A DNA stretch of 64,000 nt, from contig JAJRQY010000132.1 of the NCBI GenBank assembly GCA_024280015.1, positions 69,436 through 133,435 of the forward strand. Reading direction: 5' to 3'. Both the position numbers and the translations under genes were made by a program. Of this stretch, positions 50,626-60,113 are shown in pieces. This DNA comes from Actinomycetes bacterium (GTDB lineage Bacteria; Actinomycetota; Acidimicrobiia; Acidimicrobiales; SZUA-35). The notes below the pieces were generated by a model. The model did no database searches, was not told the DNA's origin, and was given only the letters and a program-made list of their open reading frames with translations. How positions within the stretch are numbered: position 1 is the stretch's first letter; the number at the start of each line of letters is the position of its first letter.

Positions 50626-51291
50626 TCAAGATGCTGAGATATTGAGGCTTTGGATGACCTTGGCTGCCTGAGCGACGGGATCCCCGTCCTCGGGGGTGAG
50701 CCGTAGCTCCGGAGACACGGGTGCCTCATACGGAGCGTCAATTCCCGTCATGCCCTTGATCTCACCCGATCGAGCCATCTTGTACAGACCCTTCGGATCG
50801 CGCTGCTCGCATATCTCCAATGGTGTATCAATGAAGATTTCAGCGAAGGGAAGGCCGGCGGTTTCGTGCAAGGTTCGGGCCAAATCCCGAGCCGCCCGAT
50901 ATGGGCTGATCAAGGGCACGATGGCAACGACCCCAGAGTCGGCGAACAGTCGAGCGACGTGGGCTACCCGACGAACGTTCTCGTCACGATCCTCAGCCGA
51001 GAAGCCAAGGTCGCCGTTGAGACCGTGCCGTAGGTTGTCGCCATCCAACAGGTAGGCGGGCTTGCCAGCCTCAATCAACTGGCGTTCAACTTCAACGGCA
51101 ACCGTTGACTTACCTGAACCCGACAGTCCCGTCATCCACAAGGTGACACCGTTTACCCCGGTGGTATCCCACCGAAGTTTGCGGGCGACCGCGCTGGGAT
51201 GCCAGCGAACGTTCTCCGTCCGAGGGGTGGCGGCTTGTTCAGAGGTTGACGAATTGTCGGAGGTGCTGTCAGAGGTGCTGTCAGAACTCAC
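50626..51291 (-). CDS. cysC: Adenylylsulfate kinase (CysC)
   Basis: Predicted protein of 221 residues. Walker [12 protein letters not shown], the APS-binding region [16 protein letters not shown], and [26 protein letters not shown] are complete CysC features. It phosphorylates adenosine 5'-phosphosulfate to give PAPS. The first 30 residues are a Ser/Thr/Asp-rich tail with short repeats (DSTSDSTSD). It is the last gene of the cysD-cysN-cysC operon, 18 bases after cysN. Confidence 0.95.
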   Translation of the reverse strand: MSSDSTSDSTSDNSSTSEQAATPRTENVRWHPSAVARKLRWDTTGVNGVTLWMTGLSGSGKSTVAVEVERQLIEAGKPAYLLDGDNLRHGLNGDLGFSAEDRDENVRRVAHVARLFADSGVVAIVPLISPYRAARDLARTLHETAGLPFAEIFIDTPLEICEQRDPKGLYKMARSGEIKGMTGIDAPYEAPVSPELRLTPEDGDPVAQAAKVIQSLNISAS

Positions 51292-51309
51292 AGTGATTTG
51301 TGACCTTGC

Positions 51310-52563
51310 CTAGTTGTTGTCGATGATCATGCCAGCACCAACGGTGACGTTGGTTGTCTCATCAACCAGGATGAAACTTCCGGTGAGCCGGTTGCGGGCA
51401 TAGGTGTCGTGGAACAGGGGCTGAGTAGTCCGAAGTTTCACTCGACCGATCTCGTTCAGCTTGAGCTCGGTTGCGTCCTCATCACGATGCAGGGTGTTGA
51501 TGTCCAATCGGTACTGGAGATCCTTCACCATGGTTCGCACCCACTTGGTGGTGTGCTTGAGTGCCAGCTTGGAGCGAGGGGTCAGTGATGATGCCTCCGA
51601 CATCCAGCAGATCATGGCTTCGATATCTTGGCCAACGATTGGCTGGTTATTTGGTCGGCTCAACATGTCGCCGCGACTGATGTCAATCTCGTCTTCGAGA
51701 CGAATGGTCACAGCCATTGGAGGGAAGGCTTCTTCAACCGGTCCGTCAGCGGTGTCGATGGATGCGATCTTGGAAGTGAATCCGGAAGGAAGAGCGACAA
51801 CCTCATCGCCTGGTTTCATGATGCCACCGGCAACAGTTCCGGCGTAGCCGCGATAGTCGCGGTATTCATCGCTCTGGGGGCGGATCACGTACTGAACGGG
51901 GAAGCGAACATCCTTCAGGTTTCGGTCCGAGGAAATGTGGACTTCTTCCAGATGATGCAACAGGGTTGAGCCTTCGTACCAGTCCATGTTCTCGCTGCGG
52001 TCAACCACATTGTCGCCAAGGAGGGCTGACATGGGAATGAAGGTCAGGTCGGTGACATCGAGCTTGGCGGCAAAGGCTGAGAAGTCCTTGCGGATTGTCT
52101 CAAAGACTTCCTGGTCCCAGTCCACCAGGTCCATCTTGTTGATGGCAACCACGATGTGGGGAATGCGAAGCAGTGAAGCAATAAAGGTGTGTCGCTTTGA
52201 CTGTTCGATGACGCCGTGGCGAGCATCGACAAGCACGATGGTGAGGTCGGCGGTTGAGGCACCGGTCACCATGTTTCGGGTGTACTGGATATGGCCGGGG
52301 GTGTCGCCAATGATGAACTTGCGTCGCGGCGTTGCGAAGTAGCGGTGGGCAACGTCAATGGTGATGCCCTGCTCGCGTTCGGCCCTGAGGCCGTCAGTCA
52401 AGAGCGCAAGGTCGATGCCTTCGTCGCCACGTTGCTTTGTTGTCTCAGCGATTGCTTCGAGTTGATCCTCAAAGATTGATTTTGAGTCATAGAGCAGGCG
52501 TCCAATGAGGGTGCTCTTGCCGTCATCGACAGATCCTGCTGTCGCCAGTCGGAGAAGTTCCAT
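51310..52563 (-). CDS. cysN: Sulfate adenylyltransferase subunit 1 (CysN)
   Basis: Predicted GTPase of 417 residues. G1 is GSVDDGKSTLIGRLLYDSK, G3 DTPGHIQYTRNM and G4 NKMDLVDW, with EF-Tu-like domains 2 and 3 following. It drives ATP sulfurylase CysD by GTP hydrolysis. It is a stand-alone CysN without a fused CysC domain, which is encoded next. The ATG shares one base with the cysD stop (TGATG). Confidence 0.96.
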   Translation of the reverse strand: MELLRLATAGSVDDGKSTLIGRLLYDSKSIFEDQLEAIAETTKQRGDEGIDLALLTDGLRAEREQGITIDVAHRYFATPRRKFIIGDTPGHIQYTRNMVTGASTADLTIVLVDARHGVIEQSKRHTFIASLLRIPHIVVAINKMDLVDWDQEVFETIRKDFSAFAAKLDVTDLTFIPMSALLGDNVVDRSENMDWYEGSTLLHHLEEVHISSDRNLKDVRFPVQYVIRPQSDEYRDYRGYAGTVAGGIMKPGDEVVALPSGFTSKIASIDTADGPVEEAFPPMAVTIRLEDEIDISRGDMLSRPNNQPIVGQDIEAMICWMSEASSLTPRSKLALKHTTKWVRTMVKDLQYRLDINTLHRDEDATELKLNEIGRVKLRTTQPLFHDTYARNRLTGSFILVDETTNVTVGAGMIIDNN

Positions 52564-53468
52564 CAGAAGTAGCCTTCTTTCTTGCGGTCTTCCATAGCTG
52601 CTTCGGTACGACGATCGTCGGCCCGGGTGGCGCCTCGTTCGGTTACCCGAGTGGCACCGACTTCTTCGATGACTTTTTCAATGTCATCAGCCGGTGAATC
52701 AACGGCTCCGGTACAGGTTGCATCACCAATGGTGCGGAACCGGACCAGACGCTCTTCGAGTACTTCATCGTCCATCCGGTTGATGAAGGGGGTGTCAGCC
52801 AGCCACATATTGTCTCGCTTGAAGACCATGCGCTTGTGAGCCATATAGATGTTCGGGATGTCGATGTCTTCGTCCCGGATGTAGTGCCAAACGTCAAGTT
52901 CGGTCCAGTTGGAGATGGGGAAAATCCGGAAGTGCTCACCCATATTGTGGCGACCGTTGTAGAGGTTCCAAAGCTCGGGGCGCTGTCCCTTTGGGTCCCA
53001 CTGGCCGAATTCGTCACGGAAGCTATAGATGCGTTCCTTGGCTCGTGCTTTCTCTTCGTCTCGGCGGGCTCCACCAAACAGCGCGTCGAAACGATGTTCT
53101 TCGATGGCCTCAAGCAGGGCAGTGGTTTGCAAGCCGTTGCGTGAGGCTCGTGGACCAGTTTCTTCGGTTACCAGGCCCTTGTCGATTGCATCTTGTACTG
53201 AGGCAACGATGAGTCGGATTCCGGTTTCGGCGACGCGGCGATCTCGGTATTCGATTACTTCGGGGAAGTTGTGCCCGGTGTCGATATGCATGATGGGGAA
53301 CGGCACTTTTGCCGGGGCAAACGCCTTGATCGCCATATGGAGCATGAGAATCGAGTCTTTTCCACCGGAAAAGAGCATTACTGGGCGTTCGAATTCCGCG
53401 GCCACTTCACGAATGATGTGGATCGCCTCGGACTCGAGCGCGCGTACATCGCTGAGTTGATAGGTCAT
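52563..53468 (-). CDS. cysD: Sulfate adenylyltransferase subunit 2 (CysD)
   Basis: Predicted protein of 301 residues. SGGKDSILMLHMA is the PP-loop of the ATP sulfurylase family, FGGARRDEEKARAKERIYSFRDEFG is diagnostic of CysD, and the C-terminus ending MEDRKKEGYF is the conserved tail. It makes adenosine phosphosulfate with CysN. The gene follows a near-consensus promoter and opens the sulfate-activation operon. Confidence 0.96.
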   Translation of the reverse strand: MTYQLSDVRALESEAIHIIREVAAEFERPVMLFSGGKDSILMLHMAIKAFAPAKVPFPIMHIDTGHNFPEVIEYRDRRVAETGIRLIVASVQDAIDKGLVTEETGPRASRNGLQTTALLEAIEEHRFDALFGGARRDEEKARAKERIYSFRDEFGQWDPKGQRPELWNLYNGRHNMGEHFRIFPISNWTELDVWHYIRDEDIDIPNIYMAHKRMVFKRDNMWLADTPFINRMDDEVLEERLVRFRTIGDATCTGAVDSPADDIEKVIEEVGATRVTERGATRADDRRTEAAMEDRKKEGYF

Positions 53469-53516
53469 CGTTAAAACCAGTCGGTTGCTGAGAGAAAGAT
53501 GTTACCCCTCATCAGA

Positions 53517-53545
53517 GATTTAGCTAGTGATGATTGGGGTGTCAA
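53517..53545 (-). promoter_or_regulatory. Near-consensus promoter of the cysDNC operon
   Basis: Read on the minus strand, TTGACA (53540-53545) is followed after exactly 17 bases by TAAATC (53517-53522), a very good housekeeping sigma match. The transcript would start near 53510, giving about 42 bases of leader before the cysD ATG. No clear sulfur-response operator was seen. Confidence 0.75.
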
Positions 53546-53620
53546 CTAGCCCAACACAGGGAGCCGCTTGGCCTAGGTTTTTGACCAGTTCGTTGGATTA
53601 GTGTTTGTATCGAAGAGAGT

Positions 53621-53743
53621 ATGGTAGAAGAGCTGAACAGGCAGACAGAGAAGGCGGCTTCAGTGGGCGAAGATATGGTCGGTAGGCTCATGGAGCATCC
53701 GACTCCTCATCGTTTCGTTGTCGCTGCCGACGATGACGCGTAG
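53621..53743 (+). CDS. Small ORF (40 aa) upstream of the polysaccharide genes
   Basis: The 345-base gap 53469-53813 between cysD and the polysaccharide co-polymerase holds one small frame: 40 codons from an ATG with GAAGAGAG directly upstream. The peptide is charged with the acidic end ADDDA and has no known motif. TTGACC (53581-53586) with an 18-base spacer and TTGTAT may be a promoter. It may be a real small protein or a leader. Confidence 0.3.
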   Translation: MVEELNRQTEKAASVGEDMVGRLMEHPTPHRFVVAADDDA

Positions 53744-53813
53744 TGATGCATTTCGTAGCCACCCGTTCCCTGGGTGCTGCGCAAGAAATCCAAGATCGAG
53801 ATTGAGGTAATCC

Positions 53814-55391
53814 ATGGCTGGCGACACATCCGTCGTGAGTGTTTCTGAATACACCAGTGCCCTAAAGCGTCGCTGGTGGCTGATCCTGCTCTGTGCAGCG
53901 CTTGGCGCGATCGCCGGGCTGTTTCTGCTCGGACTCAAGACCAAGACCTTTGTGTCTGAAGCCAAGGTCGAGGTTCGTCCCCTCATCGTTGAGGGCGACA
54001 GTCCGAACCTGGACATCAACCGCCAGGTCAGTCTGACCACCGAGCGATCCATCGCTGGTTCACAGCGAGTAGCCGAACGGGCCCTGGCTCTTATCGCTGC
54101 CTCGGACGAGCTTGGCATCGATGACCTGGACGACAACACTGTTGATGAGCTGGCAAGCCGGACCCTTATTGATGGTGAGGCTGCCCGAGTGGTGGCCGAG
54201 AGTATTACGGTCACCGTTCCCAACGACTCACACATCCTGGTCATTTCTGGCGAGAACACCGATTCGGAACGTGCTCGAGAGATCACCGAGGCTGTCGCCT
54301 ATGCCTACCTTGACTTCCGCCGTGAGGCGGGGTTGGCGGCCACGACCGAAGCAGTTGCTCAGCTAGAAGCCAGTGAGGCAGACTTGCTGGAGGAGCTGGA
54401 TGAATTGGCTCGCCAGATGGGCAAGGCCGTGTCAGAGACCGAACTGCAGGCCTTGAGTTACCGAGACATCGCCAAGAAAGAACAGCTGGCCGGTATCGGG
54501 TCTCGGCTAGCCAACTTGTCCATCATCAGCGTCGATCCAGGGTATGTATTGGATGACCCCGCCAAGTCGGACTCAGCGGCCGGACTTCCGCCGCTGGCAG
54601 GCCCGATTTCGGGAGCTCTGCTCGGTGCGAGTCTTGGTGCAGCCGCCGCCTACTTTGCTGATCGCAAGGATGACAGGTTCCGCTCAGTTGGTACCGAACT
54701 GACCCGTTTGGGTCTGCGCCCTGTTGGTGAGGTTCCCGTTGGTCGAGGCTTGTTTAAGGGCGGATCGGGCTCAGTCATTGCCGAGTTTGGAAGCCCGATC
54801 AGTGAGTCCTATCGGCGAGTCCAGGGCAGCTTGATGTTCAATCTCGACGAGGCTGACAAGTCGCTCATCATGGTGAGCGGGGTTGACAATCCTCATTCGA
54901 CTACCACCGTTGCCGCCAACCTTGCTGTTGCTGCTGCTCGTGCTGGTCGCCGAACCTTGCTGATTGGAGCCGACCTTCGTCGCCCAAGTCTGCATGATCG
55001 GTTCGGGTTGGAGAACGGCAAGGGGCTTACTGATGTTGTCTCTCGAACCGTGAATTTCGAGGATGTCTTGTTGACTCCGACTGAGTCAACAAATCTTCAG
55101 CTGCTTACTGCTGGTACTTCCGTTGATCAACCAGCTCGCCTCTTTCAGGGAACGGACTTCGGTCGGTTCATTGATGATGTCAAGCCCGAATTCGACCTGA
55201 TTGTGTTCGAGGCACCGCCAGTTCTGCAGGTCGCTGATGCGGTCGATATTGCCCGCATGTGCGAGGGCGTCGTCTTGGTTGTTGAACCTGGTCGGACTGG
55301 TCGAAGCGCGGTTGCTGACTCACTGGAGCAACTCAACCGTGTCGGGGCCGACGTGGTCGGAACCATCGTGGCCGAGAACACGAAGTCCTGA
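53814..55391 (+). CDS. Wzz/CapA-type polysaccharide co-polymerase fused to a degenerate tyrosine-kinase domain
   Basis: Predicted protein of 525 residues. The first membrane helix (RRWWLILLCAALGAIAGLFLLGL) is followed by an extracellular coiled-coil-rich part, then a second helix around residues 260-283 (SGALLGASLGAAAAYF), the Wzz layout. The C-terminal domain looks like bacterial tyrosine kinases (BY-kinase), but Walker A is replaced by VDNPHSTTTVAAN with no Lys, Walker A' reads LIGADLRRP without its first Asp and Walker B reads FDLIVFEAPPV with Glu for Asp. No Tyr cluster ends the protein. It should control polysaccharide chain length but probably does not hydrolyse ATP. Confidence 0.88.
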   Translation: MAGDTSVVSVSEYTSALKRRWWLILLCAALGAIAGLFLLGLKTKTFVSEAKVEVRPLIVEGDSPNLDINRQVSLTTERSIAGSQRVAERALALIAASDELGIDDLDDNTVDELASRTLIDGEAARVVAESITVTVPNDSHILVISGENTDSERAREITEAVAYAYLDFRREAGLAATTEAVAQLEASEADLLEELDELARQMGKAVSETELQALSYRDIAKKEQLAGIGSRLANLSIISVDPGYVLDDPAKSDSAAGLPPLAGPISGALLGASLGAAAAYFADRKDDRFRSVGTELTRLGLRPVGEVPVGRGLFKGGSGSVIAEFGSPISESYRRVQGSLMFNLDEADKSLIMVSGVDNPHSTTTVAANLAVAAARAGRRTLLIGADLRRPSLHDRFGLENGKGLTDVVSRTVNFEDVLLTPTESTNLQLLTAGTSVDQPARLFQGTDFGRFIDDVKPEFDLIVFEAPPVLQVADAVDIARMCEGVVLVVEPGRTGRSAVADSLEQLNRVGADVVGTIVAENTKS

Positions 55392-55425
55392 TGAAGAACT
55401 CAGTCCTGATGGAACACCCGTCATC

Positions 55426-56718
55426 ATGAATCCGGTGGCTGAGCAGTCGGCCGGACCATTCATGTCAGCCGACCGATCCAGTGGTGTTGTCCGGCCCGAA
55501 TCTGAAGTACCGCTGCCAACCTGGCCGCTCACCCTGATGATCACTGCCTACCCGCTCTGGTTCTTGCTTGGGCTGAGTGGCTTCACCTGGATCATCTTTG
55601 CCGTCCCCATGGCCATCGCCCTCATCCAGCGGCGAGATCTTGTTGTACCCAAGGGTTTCGGACTCTGGTTGCTTTTCGTCGTTGCCGTAACCGGCTCGGT
55701 TATCAGCATCGATGAGATCCCTCGACTTTCGGGGTGGATCCTGCGCTACGGCTACTACTTCGCCGTCCTGGTGTTCCTGCTCTACTTGCTCAATGGAGGT
55801 AGGGGCCTGCCGGTCTGGACGATCGTCCGCTCCTTCGCCATCCTGTGGTTGGCAACGGTGGCTGGAGGCTTCTTGGCTTTCGTGTTTGGCACCCTGAGTT
55901 TCAAGTCGCCGGTTGGCTACCTGCTTCCCCAGGTGCTCCTGGAGAATGAGTTGATCGGGACACTGGTCACGCCGAGCTTCGCCGACATCCAGGACATTGT
56001 CGGCTTCCCGGTGCCTCGGCCAAAGGCCCCGTTCCCCTACACCAACAGTTGGGGATCGATGCTGGCGCTCCTCACCCCCTTCGCCATGATCGCTCTGATT
56101 GAGCCTCGGGTCGGATTGTCTCGACGCCTCATCAAGGTTGCTCTTGTTGCATCGATAATCCCCGCGGTGATTTCACTCAACCGTGGACTGTGGTTGAGCC
56201 TCGGGATCGGCCTGATGTATGTCGCCATGCGACTAGGCGTTGCTGGTGGCAATCGGGCAATCCGCACTTCTCTTGTGGCCATTGCTGTGTTGGCCGCCAT
56301 CCTGCTCCTAACCCCGCTTGGTGATCTGATCGAAACCAGGCTCAGTACCGGGCATTCCAACGCGGACCGGACAGAATTGGCCTTCGATGCAATTAGGGGG
56401 ACAATCCAACGCCCAGTGTTTGGATGGGGTGGTCCCCGGCCCAACGACCGGAACATTCCTCCGGTAGGAACCCACGGACAGATCTGGTTCGTCATGTTCT
56501 CCTACGGATTCGTTGGTGCCATTGGCTACCTGGGGGGCTTGTTGAGTCTGGCTTGGAATACTCGGCGCCAGCCAACAACGGCTGGGATGTGGGCCCATTC
56601 TGTTCTGATCATCGGGCTGGTCCAGATGCCCTTCTATCTGCATGTTCCCTATCAGATGTTTGCCATGTTGGGAGCGGCGGCAGTGGCCTTGAGGATTCGA
56701 TCAGAAGCCCTGACCTGA
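55426..56718 (+). CDS. O-antigen polymerase/ligase-like membrane protein (Wzy/WaaL)
   Basis: Predicted protein of 430 residues with about 11 membrane segments. The ligase-type segment is seen late: LSTGHSNADRTELAFDAIRGTIQRPVFGWGG, followed by a GTHGQIW loop typical of Wzy_C proteins. It would polymerise or ligate oligosaccharide repeat units at the outer face of the membrane. The ATG at 55426 is 34 bases after the co-polymerase stop; a longer frame in the same phase back to 55201 overlaps that gene and is rejected. Confidence 0.8.
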   Translation: MNPVAEQSAGPFMSADRSSGVVRPESEVPLPTWPLTLMITAYPLWFLLGLSGFTWIIFAVPMAIALIQRRDLVVPKGFGLWLLFVVAVTGSVISIDEIPRLSGWILRYGYYFAVLVFLLYLLNGGRGLPVWTIVRSFAILWLATVAGGFLAFVFGTLSFKSPVGYLLPQVLLENELIGTLVTPSFADIQDIVGFPVPRPKAPFPYTNSWGSMLALLTPFAMIALIEPRVGLSRRLIKVALVASIIPAVISLNRGLWLSLGIGLMYVAMRLGVAGGNRAIRTSLVAIAVLAAILLLTPLGDLIETRLSTGHSNADRTELAFDAIRGTIQRPVFGWGGPRPNDRNIPPVGTHGQIWFVMFSYGFVGAIGYLGGLLSLAWNTRRQPTTAGMWAHSVLIIGLVQMPFYLHVPYQMFAMLGAAAVALRIRSEALT

Positions 56719-56731
56719 GCAACCCCTTGGT

Positions 56732-58243
56732 CTAGCTGGCGATTGTCGGTGATGACTTGGCGAAACCAAGCTGAGACCGAAAGACAAATGCCCAGATGGC
56801 CAGTATTGGTCCTGCTACCGCACCGGCGAGGATGACATGGATGAAGTCATCGCCAACCAACAAGCCGATAGGAACCACGGCAAGGAGGGCGCCGGCCATG
56901 GCTATTCCTGAAGCTCGGCTTGGCCCGTGTAGAGACCACGAAGCGGGGTTCTGTTGACGGCTCTGGCGATGCACGAACCCGGCAGCGATCGTATTGTGGA
57001 CAGCAACACTGATGGCCCAGGCCGCCGCGGCACCCATGATTCCATAGGCCGGGGCCAACACCGCTAGCAGCACAAGATCGGTAACGATGGCAACCGCGAC
57101 TCCGACGAGGGATAGATCGCTACGACCAAGCATCAGCAAGCACAAGTCGATTGGTCCTGAAGCGGCGCTGAACATCATGCCGACGGCAAGAAGGGTCATG
57201 ATCTGGGCGTCAGATACATAGTTGGCGTTAAGTAGATTGGCAAAAGGTTCAGGCTTGAGGGCCAAGATCAGGAAGTAGGGCCAAGCAATCATGACCAGCC
57301 AGCCGGTCGCCTTACGAAGGAGTCCTTGAGCGACCTCCCACTGGCCTCGTGAGATCGCCCGTCGAAGAGATGGTGACACTGCTTGGGACACGGAGAACAT
57401 CAAGAAGTTGCCAGCCGAAATGAACCTGCTCAGGGCTCCGTACACGCCAGCTGCTCCGTTGCCGATCAAGGCGCCAACGATGATGACGTCGATCCGCTCC
57501 AAAGCGATCTGGAGGGAGGTGGAAAGCGCACGTGCGCGGGTGTAACCCCAAAACTCCTTGTTGGAGACTTGGGCAGGTCCGTCGTTGGCGAAGCCGCCCA
57601 GGCGAGCAACGGCGATGGCGGCGACGACAACGCCAACAATGACGGGAATAGTCCAGCCAACGGCAACCAGGGTTGGGTTCGGGGTCCCCATAGTCAGGAG
57701 CAATCCGAGCAGTACTATTTGCCCGGCGGGACGCATCACCTGATTCACCAGGACGGTGGGGGTTACCGAACCTAGGCCGCGAGTGGCGCCGAGCAGGGTG
57801 ACCGTCAGGGCAAAGGGAACAATGGCTAGGGAGAAGACCCTGAGCATGGCAGTCAGGTCATCAGGTGAGCCGTCCTTGGTGATAACAGATGCCATTGGCG
57901 AAGCGAAGAGGGCAACCAGGACGGCCAATGTCAGCGAGACGACAACAACCGGTCCAAGAGCTTTCAAGATCAGATCACGAGGGTTCTTCTGCTCGCCGTC
58001 GAGGGTTTGGGGAAGGAAGTAGACGAGTCCGGTCATGGTGCCAAGGCATGAGCTGTTCCCAAGGATGGTGGTAACCGCCGTGGCAACAAAGAAGACTCCG
58101 GCGAAACTGGTGGACTCTCGGCTGACGAGGTAGGCAATGGCGAAGTTGGCAATGGTGGTAATGACCGCGCCAACCATGGCCAGACTTGATGCCATCCCCA
58201 TGCTCTGTACGGGCTTTGGCGCGGTGAGGACAGGTCCAGTCAT
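56732..58243 (-). CDS. Polysaccharide flippase (Wzx/MATE-like)
   Basis: Predicted protein of 503 residues with about 14 membrane segments and very few charged residues. AIAYLVSRESTSFAGVFFVATAVTTILGN near the start and ALERIDVIIVGALIGNGAAGVYGALSRF in the middle fit the oligosaccharide-lipid flippase family (PST/Wzx). It would carry lipid-linked repeat units across the membrane. It is on the strand opposite to the polymerase gene, convergent at 13 bases. The start has AGCAGGG upstream. Confidence 0.85.
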   Translation of the reverse strand: MTGPVLTAPKPVQSMGMASSLAMVGAVITTIANFAIAYLVSRESTSFAGVFFVATAVTTILGNSSCLGTMTGLVYFLPQTLDGEQKNPRDLILKALGPVVVVSLTLAVLVALFASPMASVITKDGSPDDLTAMLRVFSLAIVPFALTVTLLGATRGLGSVTPTVLVNQVMRPAGQIVLLGLLLTMGTPNPTLVAVGWTIPVIVGVVVAAIAVARLGGFANDGPAQVSNKEFWGYTRARALSTSLQIALERIDVIIVGALIGNGAAGVYGALSRFISAGNFLMFSVSQAVSPSLRRAISRGQWEVAQGLLRKATGWLVMIAWPYFLILALKPEPFANLLNANYVSDAQIMTLLAVGMMFSAASGPIDLCLLMLGRSDLSLVGVAVAIVTDLVLLAVLAPAYGIMGAAAAWAISVAVHNTIAAGFVHRQSRQQNPASWSLHGPSRASGIAMAGALLAVVPIGLLVGDDFIHVILAGAVAGPILAIWAFVFRSQLGFAKSSPTIAS

Positions 58244-58291
58244 ACCCTGCTGCCTGTCGCTGAGGGCCCAATCATTACTGAACGCCGGTCA

Positions 58292-58317
58292 TCATTGGTT
58301 GAGAGTCATTGGTTGAG
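58292..58317. repeat. Short direct repeat at the end of the kinase-like gene
   Basis: TCATTGGTTGAG occurs at 58292-58303 and again at 58306-58317, 14 bases apart. The second copy includes the stop codon of the kinase-like gene on the minus strand, so the duplication repeats the gene's last codons. It is probably a slippage product of no function. Confidence 0.6.
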
Positions 58318-59460
58318 GCGGTGCGCCAGCAGTGTCTGAGCCATTTCATCAAGGGGTCCGAGATTTTCTGGCTTCCATCCTTCGCCCGCAAGGCGGAACT
58401 CGCGGCTGACAAGCTCGCAGAGATACAGATCGACTATGGCATCGACAGTCCCTGGAGATTCGCTGGCTGGTGAATCGAGGAAGGGAGCTAAGACTTCGGG
58501 CGCAGTGCGAACAATCATATCCAACGCAGTTTGCTCGTTTTGTGCCGCAGCGCGCCTGGACCGTTCGAACGTTTCGTGCAGGGAATCGAACCCAACTGGC
58601 CGGTGATCGCCAGCGAACTCCCAGTCCCAGAGGTACATCAGGTCCGCAGAGCTAGCGGTGTTCCAAGGGGTTAGGTCGCCATGCCACAGGCCGGTTTGGA
58701 CAACGACGTCGCCGTGGCGTTGGAGCAGGCGGTCAATGTTCAGCAGTTCTCCGACGGGCTGGCCTGCCCATTGCTGAACCGTTGGCAACTCAGCCAGAGG
58801 CATGGGCTCAGTATGGGTAATGCCTGCCAACTGCCTGACGATTTCTGGCGAAACGAATGTGGTTCGCTTGGCACCAGCCTTGACCGGTAGCGGAGTGGTT
58901 GAGACCACGTCGATTTCCTCGTCTTGACGGCGAGCGATAACTTCTGGCGCAGCCACGCCCTTTGGCATTTTCCCCTTGACCTGCTCCAGCCAATGAGCCT
59001 CGTTGGACACCAATTCTCGGGTAAAGGTTGACCAACCGACCTTCACGAACGCCACGGGGGTTCCGTCGGGCCGAATCAGCTGGATGACTGGCTTGCGATT
59101 GCGTCGCCGCGGACCCAGGCTGATGGTCGCCAGCAGGCGTGGTTCCCCCAGCTCTTCTTCCAGCTGTTGGACAAGGCGGAACGGGCGAAGCTCCGTTACT
59201 TCGCCACCAGCGAATCGGATTATTCCCAGCCTGGCAGTTGTCTCCGCTAGCAGGCTCTGGAGCCGCTCGCGCTGGCTCCGATCATCGTGATCGCGCTTCA
59301 TGGAAGCCTGGGTGACCCTGGTTGGCTTGAGGGGGATCAGGAGCTGGGGTTGCTCGATGGATGGGCGGCAGAGGTACTGGGTGGTTGGACCATCGACGTA
59401 GCCGCCGAGTACCTGCTCCAACCATTTGAGTTCGTTCTGCTCTCGGACGGGCTCAGTCAC
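58306..59460 (-). CDS. Aminoglycoside-phosphotransferase-like kinase-fold protein
   Basis: Predicted protein of 384 residues. The C-terminal half has the catalytic loop GLWHGDLTPWN and the metal-binding LWDWEFAGDHRPVGFD, the APH/choline-kinase pattern. The N-terminal half is less conserved and includes VAFVKVGWSTFTRELVSNEAHWL, with a Lys that could bind ATP. It may phosphorylate a sugar or a lipid-linked intermediate of the polysaccharide cluster in which it lies. The exact substrate cannot be told. Confidence 0.75.
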   Translation of the reverse strand: MTEPVREQNELKWLEQVLGGYVDGPTTQYLCRPSIEQPQLLIPLKPTRVTQASMKRDHDDRSQRERLQSLLAETTARLGIIRFAGGEVTELRPFRLVQQLEEELGEPRLLATISLGPRRRNRKPVIQLIRPDGTPVAFVKVGWSTFTRELVSNEAHWLEQVKGKMPKGVAAPEVIARRQDEEIDVVSTTPLPVKAGAKRTTFVSPEIVRQLAGITHTEPMPLAELPTVQQWAGQPVGELLNIDRLLQRHGDVVVQTGLWHGDLTPWNTASSADLMYLWDWEFAGDHRPVGFDSLHETFERSRRAAAQNEQTALDMIVRTAPEVLAPFLDSPASESPGTVDAIVDLYLCELVSREFRLAGEGWKPENLGPLDEMAQTLLAHRLNQ

Positions 59461-59508
59461 CGCTAGTTGATACCTCAGTTTCAGTGCAAACCTGCCGATG
59501 GCAAGGAA

Positions 59509-60111
59509 ATGGATGGGAAACGTTTTGGACGTCTACTGGCGTTGGTGTTTTGTGTTGGCGTTGTTGCTGCTGCATGCTCGTCCAGCCAGGACACCGCGGG
59601 GGATGGTGTTGTCGGCTTTGAGAGGACAACGACTGCGTCTACCAACCGGATCCAGATTGGTCAACAGACGGACGAACACGATCCTCCGACCAGCTCCAAC
59701 GATGAGTCGCTGATTCCTCCTACAACCATGTTGACCACAGCAGATCTACCTGCGGAGGACGATTCCCCCGATGAAACGGATGTCGGCTCAACGCTCGTAT
59801 CTACTCCCAGTGAGCAGGTCGCGACTTCGACGACCGCCCCGACGTCCAAAACAACAGAGCCAGTGGCCCAGGACGATTTGGTAGCCTGCGCCGAGGTCGA
59901 GGTTGGATACCTGTTTCTTTTGGAAGGTGAGTCAGTGAAAGCAGTTCCGTATCTTGAGCAGGGTGCTAGCCATTCGGTCCATAGTGTGGATTCTTCCTAC
60001 GCCAATGCAGCTCTGGCCCTGTCTGAGGCAATCGGAACCAGTAACGTCACCAGCAATGCTGACGCATTCCTCGCTGTATGTGCTGGCGACGGATTTGAGC
60101 GGTTGGCCTAG
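59509..60111 (+). CDS. Lipoprotein of unknown function
   Basis: Predicted protein of 200 residues from the ATG at 59509 (AAGGA just upstream). A signal peptide with LLALVFCVGVVAAAC ends in a lipobox Cys. A Thr/Ser-rich linker of about 90 residues is followed by a helical C-terminal domain (VACAEVEVGYLFLLEGESVKAVPYLEQGA, ALALSEAIG) with two Cys residues. No family is recognised. It may be an accessory of the surface-polysaccharide genes around it. Confidence 0.65.
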   Translation: MDGKRFGRLLALVFCVGVVAAACSSSQDTAGDGVVGFERTTTASTNRIQIGQQTDEHDPPTSSNDESLIPPTTMLTTADLPAEDDSPDETDVGSTLVSTPSEQVATSTTAPTSKTTEPVAQDDLVACAEVEVGYLFLLEGESVKAVPYLEQGASHSVHSVDSSYANAALALSEAIGTSNVTSNADAFLAVCAGDGFERLA

Positions 60112-60113
60112 CG

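Noticed and set aside
53660-54286. 208-codon minus-strand frame near the co-polymerase start
   Set aside because: It lies mainly over the N-terminal Wzz domain and has composition typical of a reverse-frame shadow.
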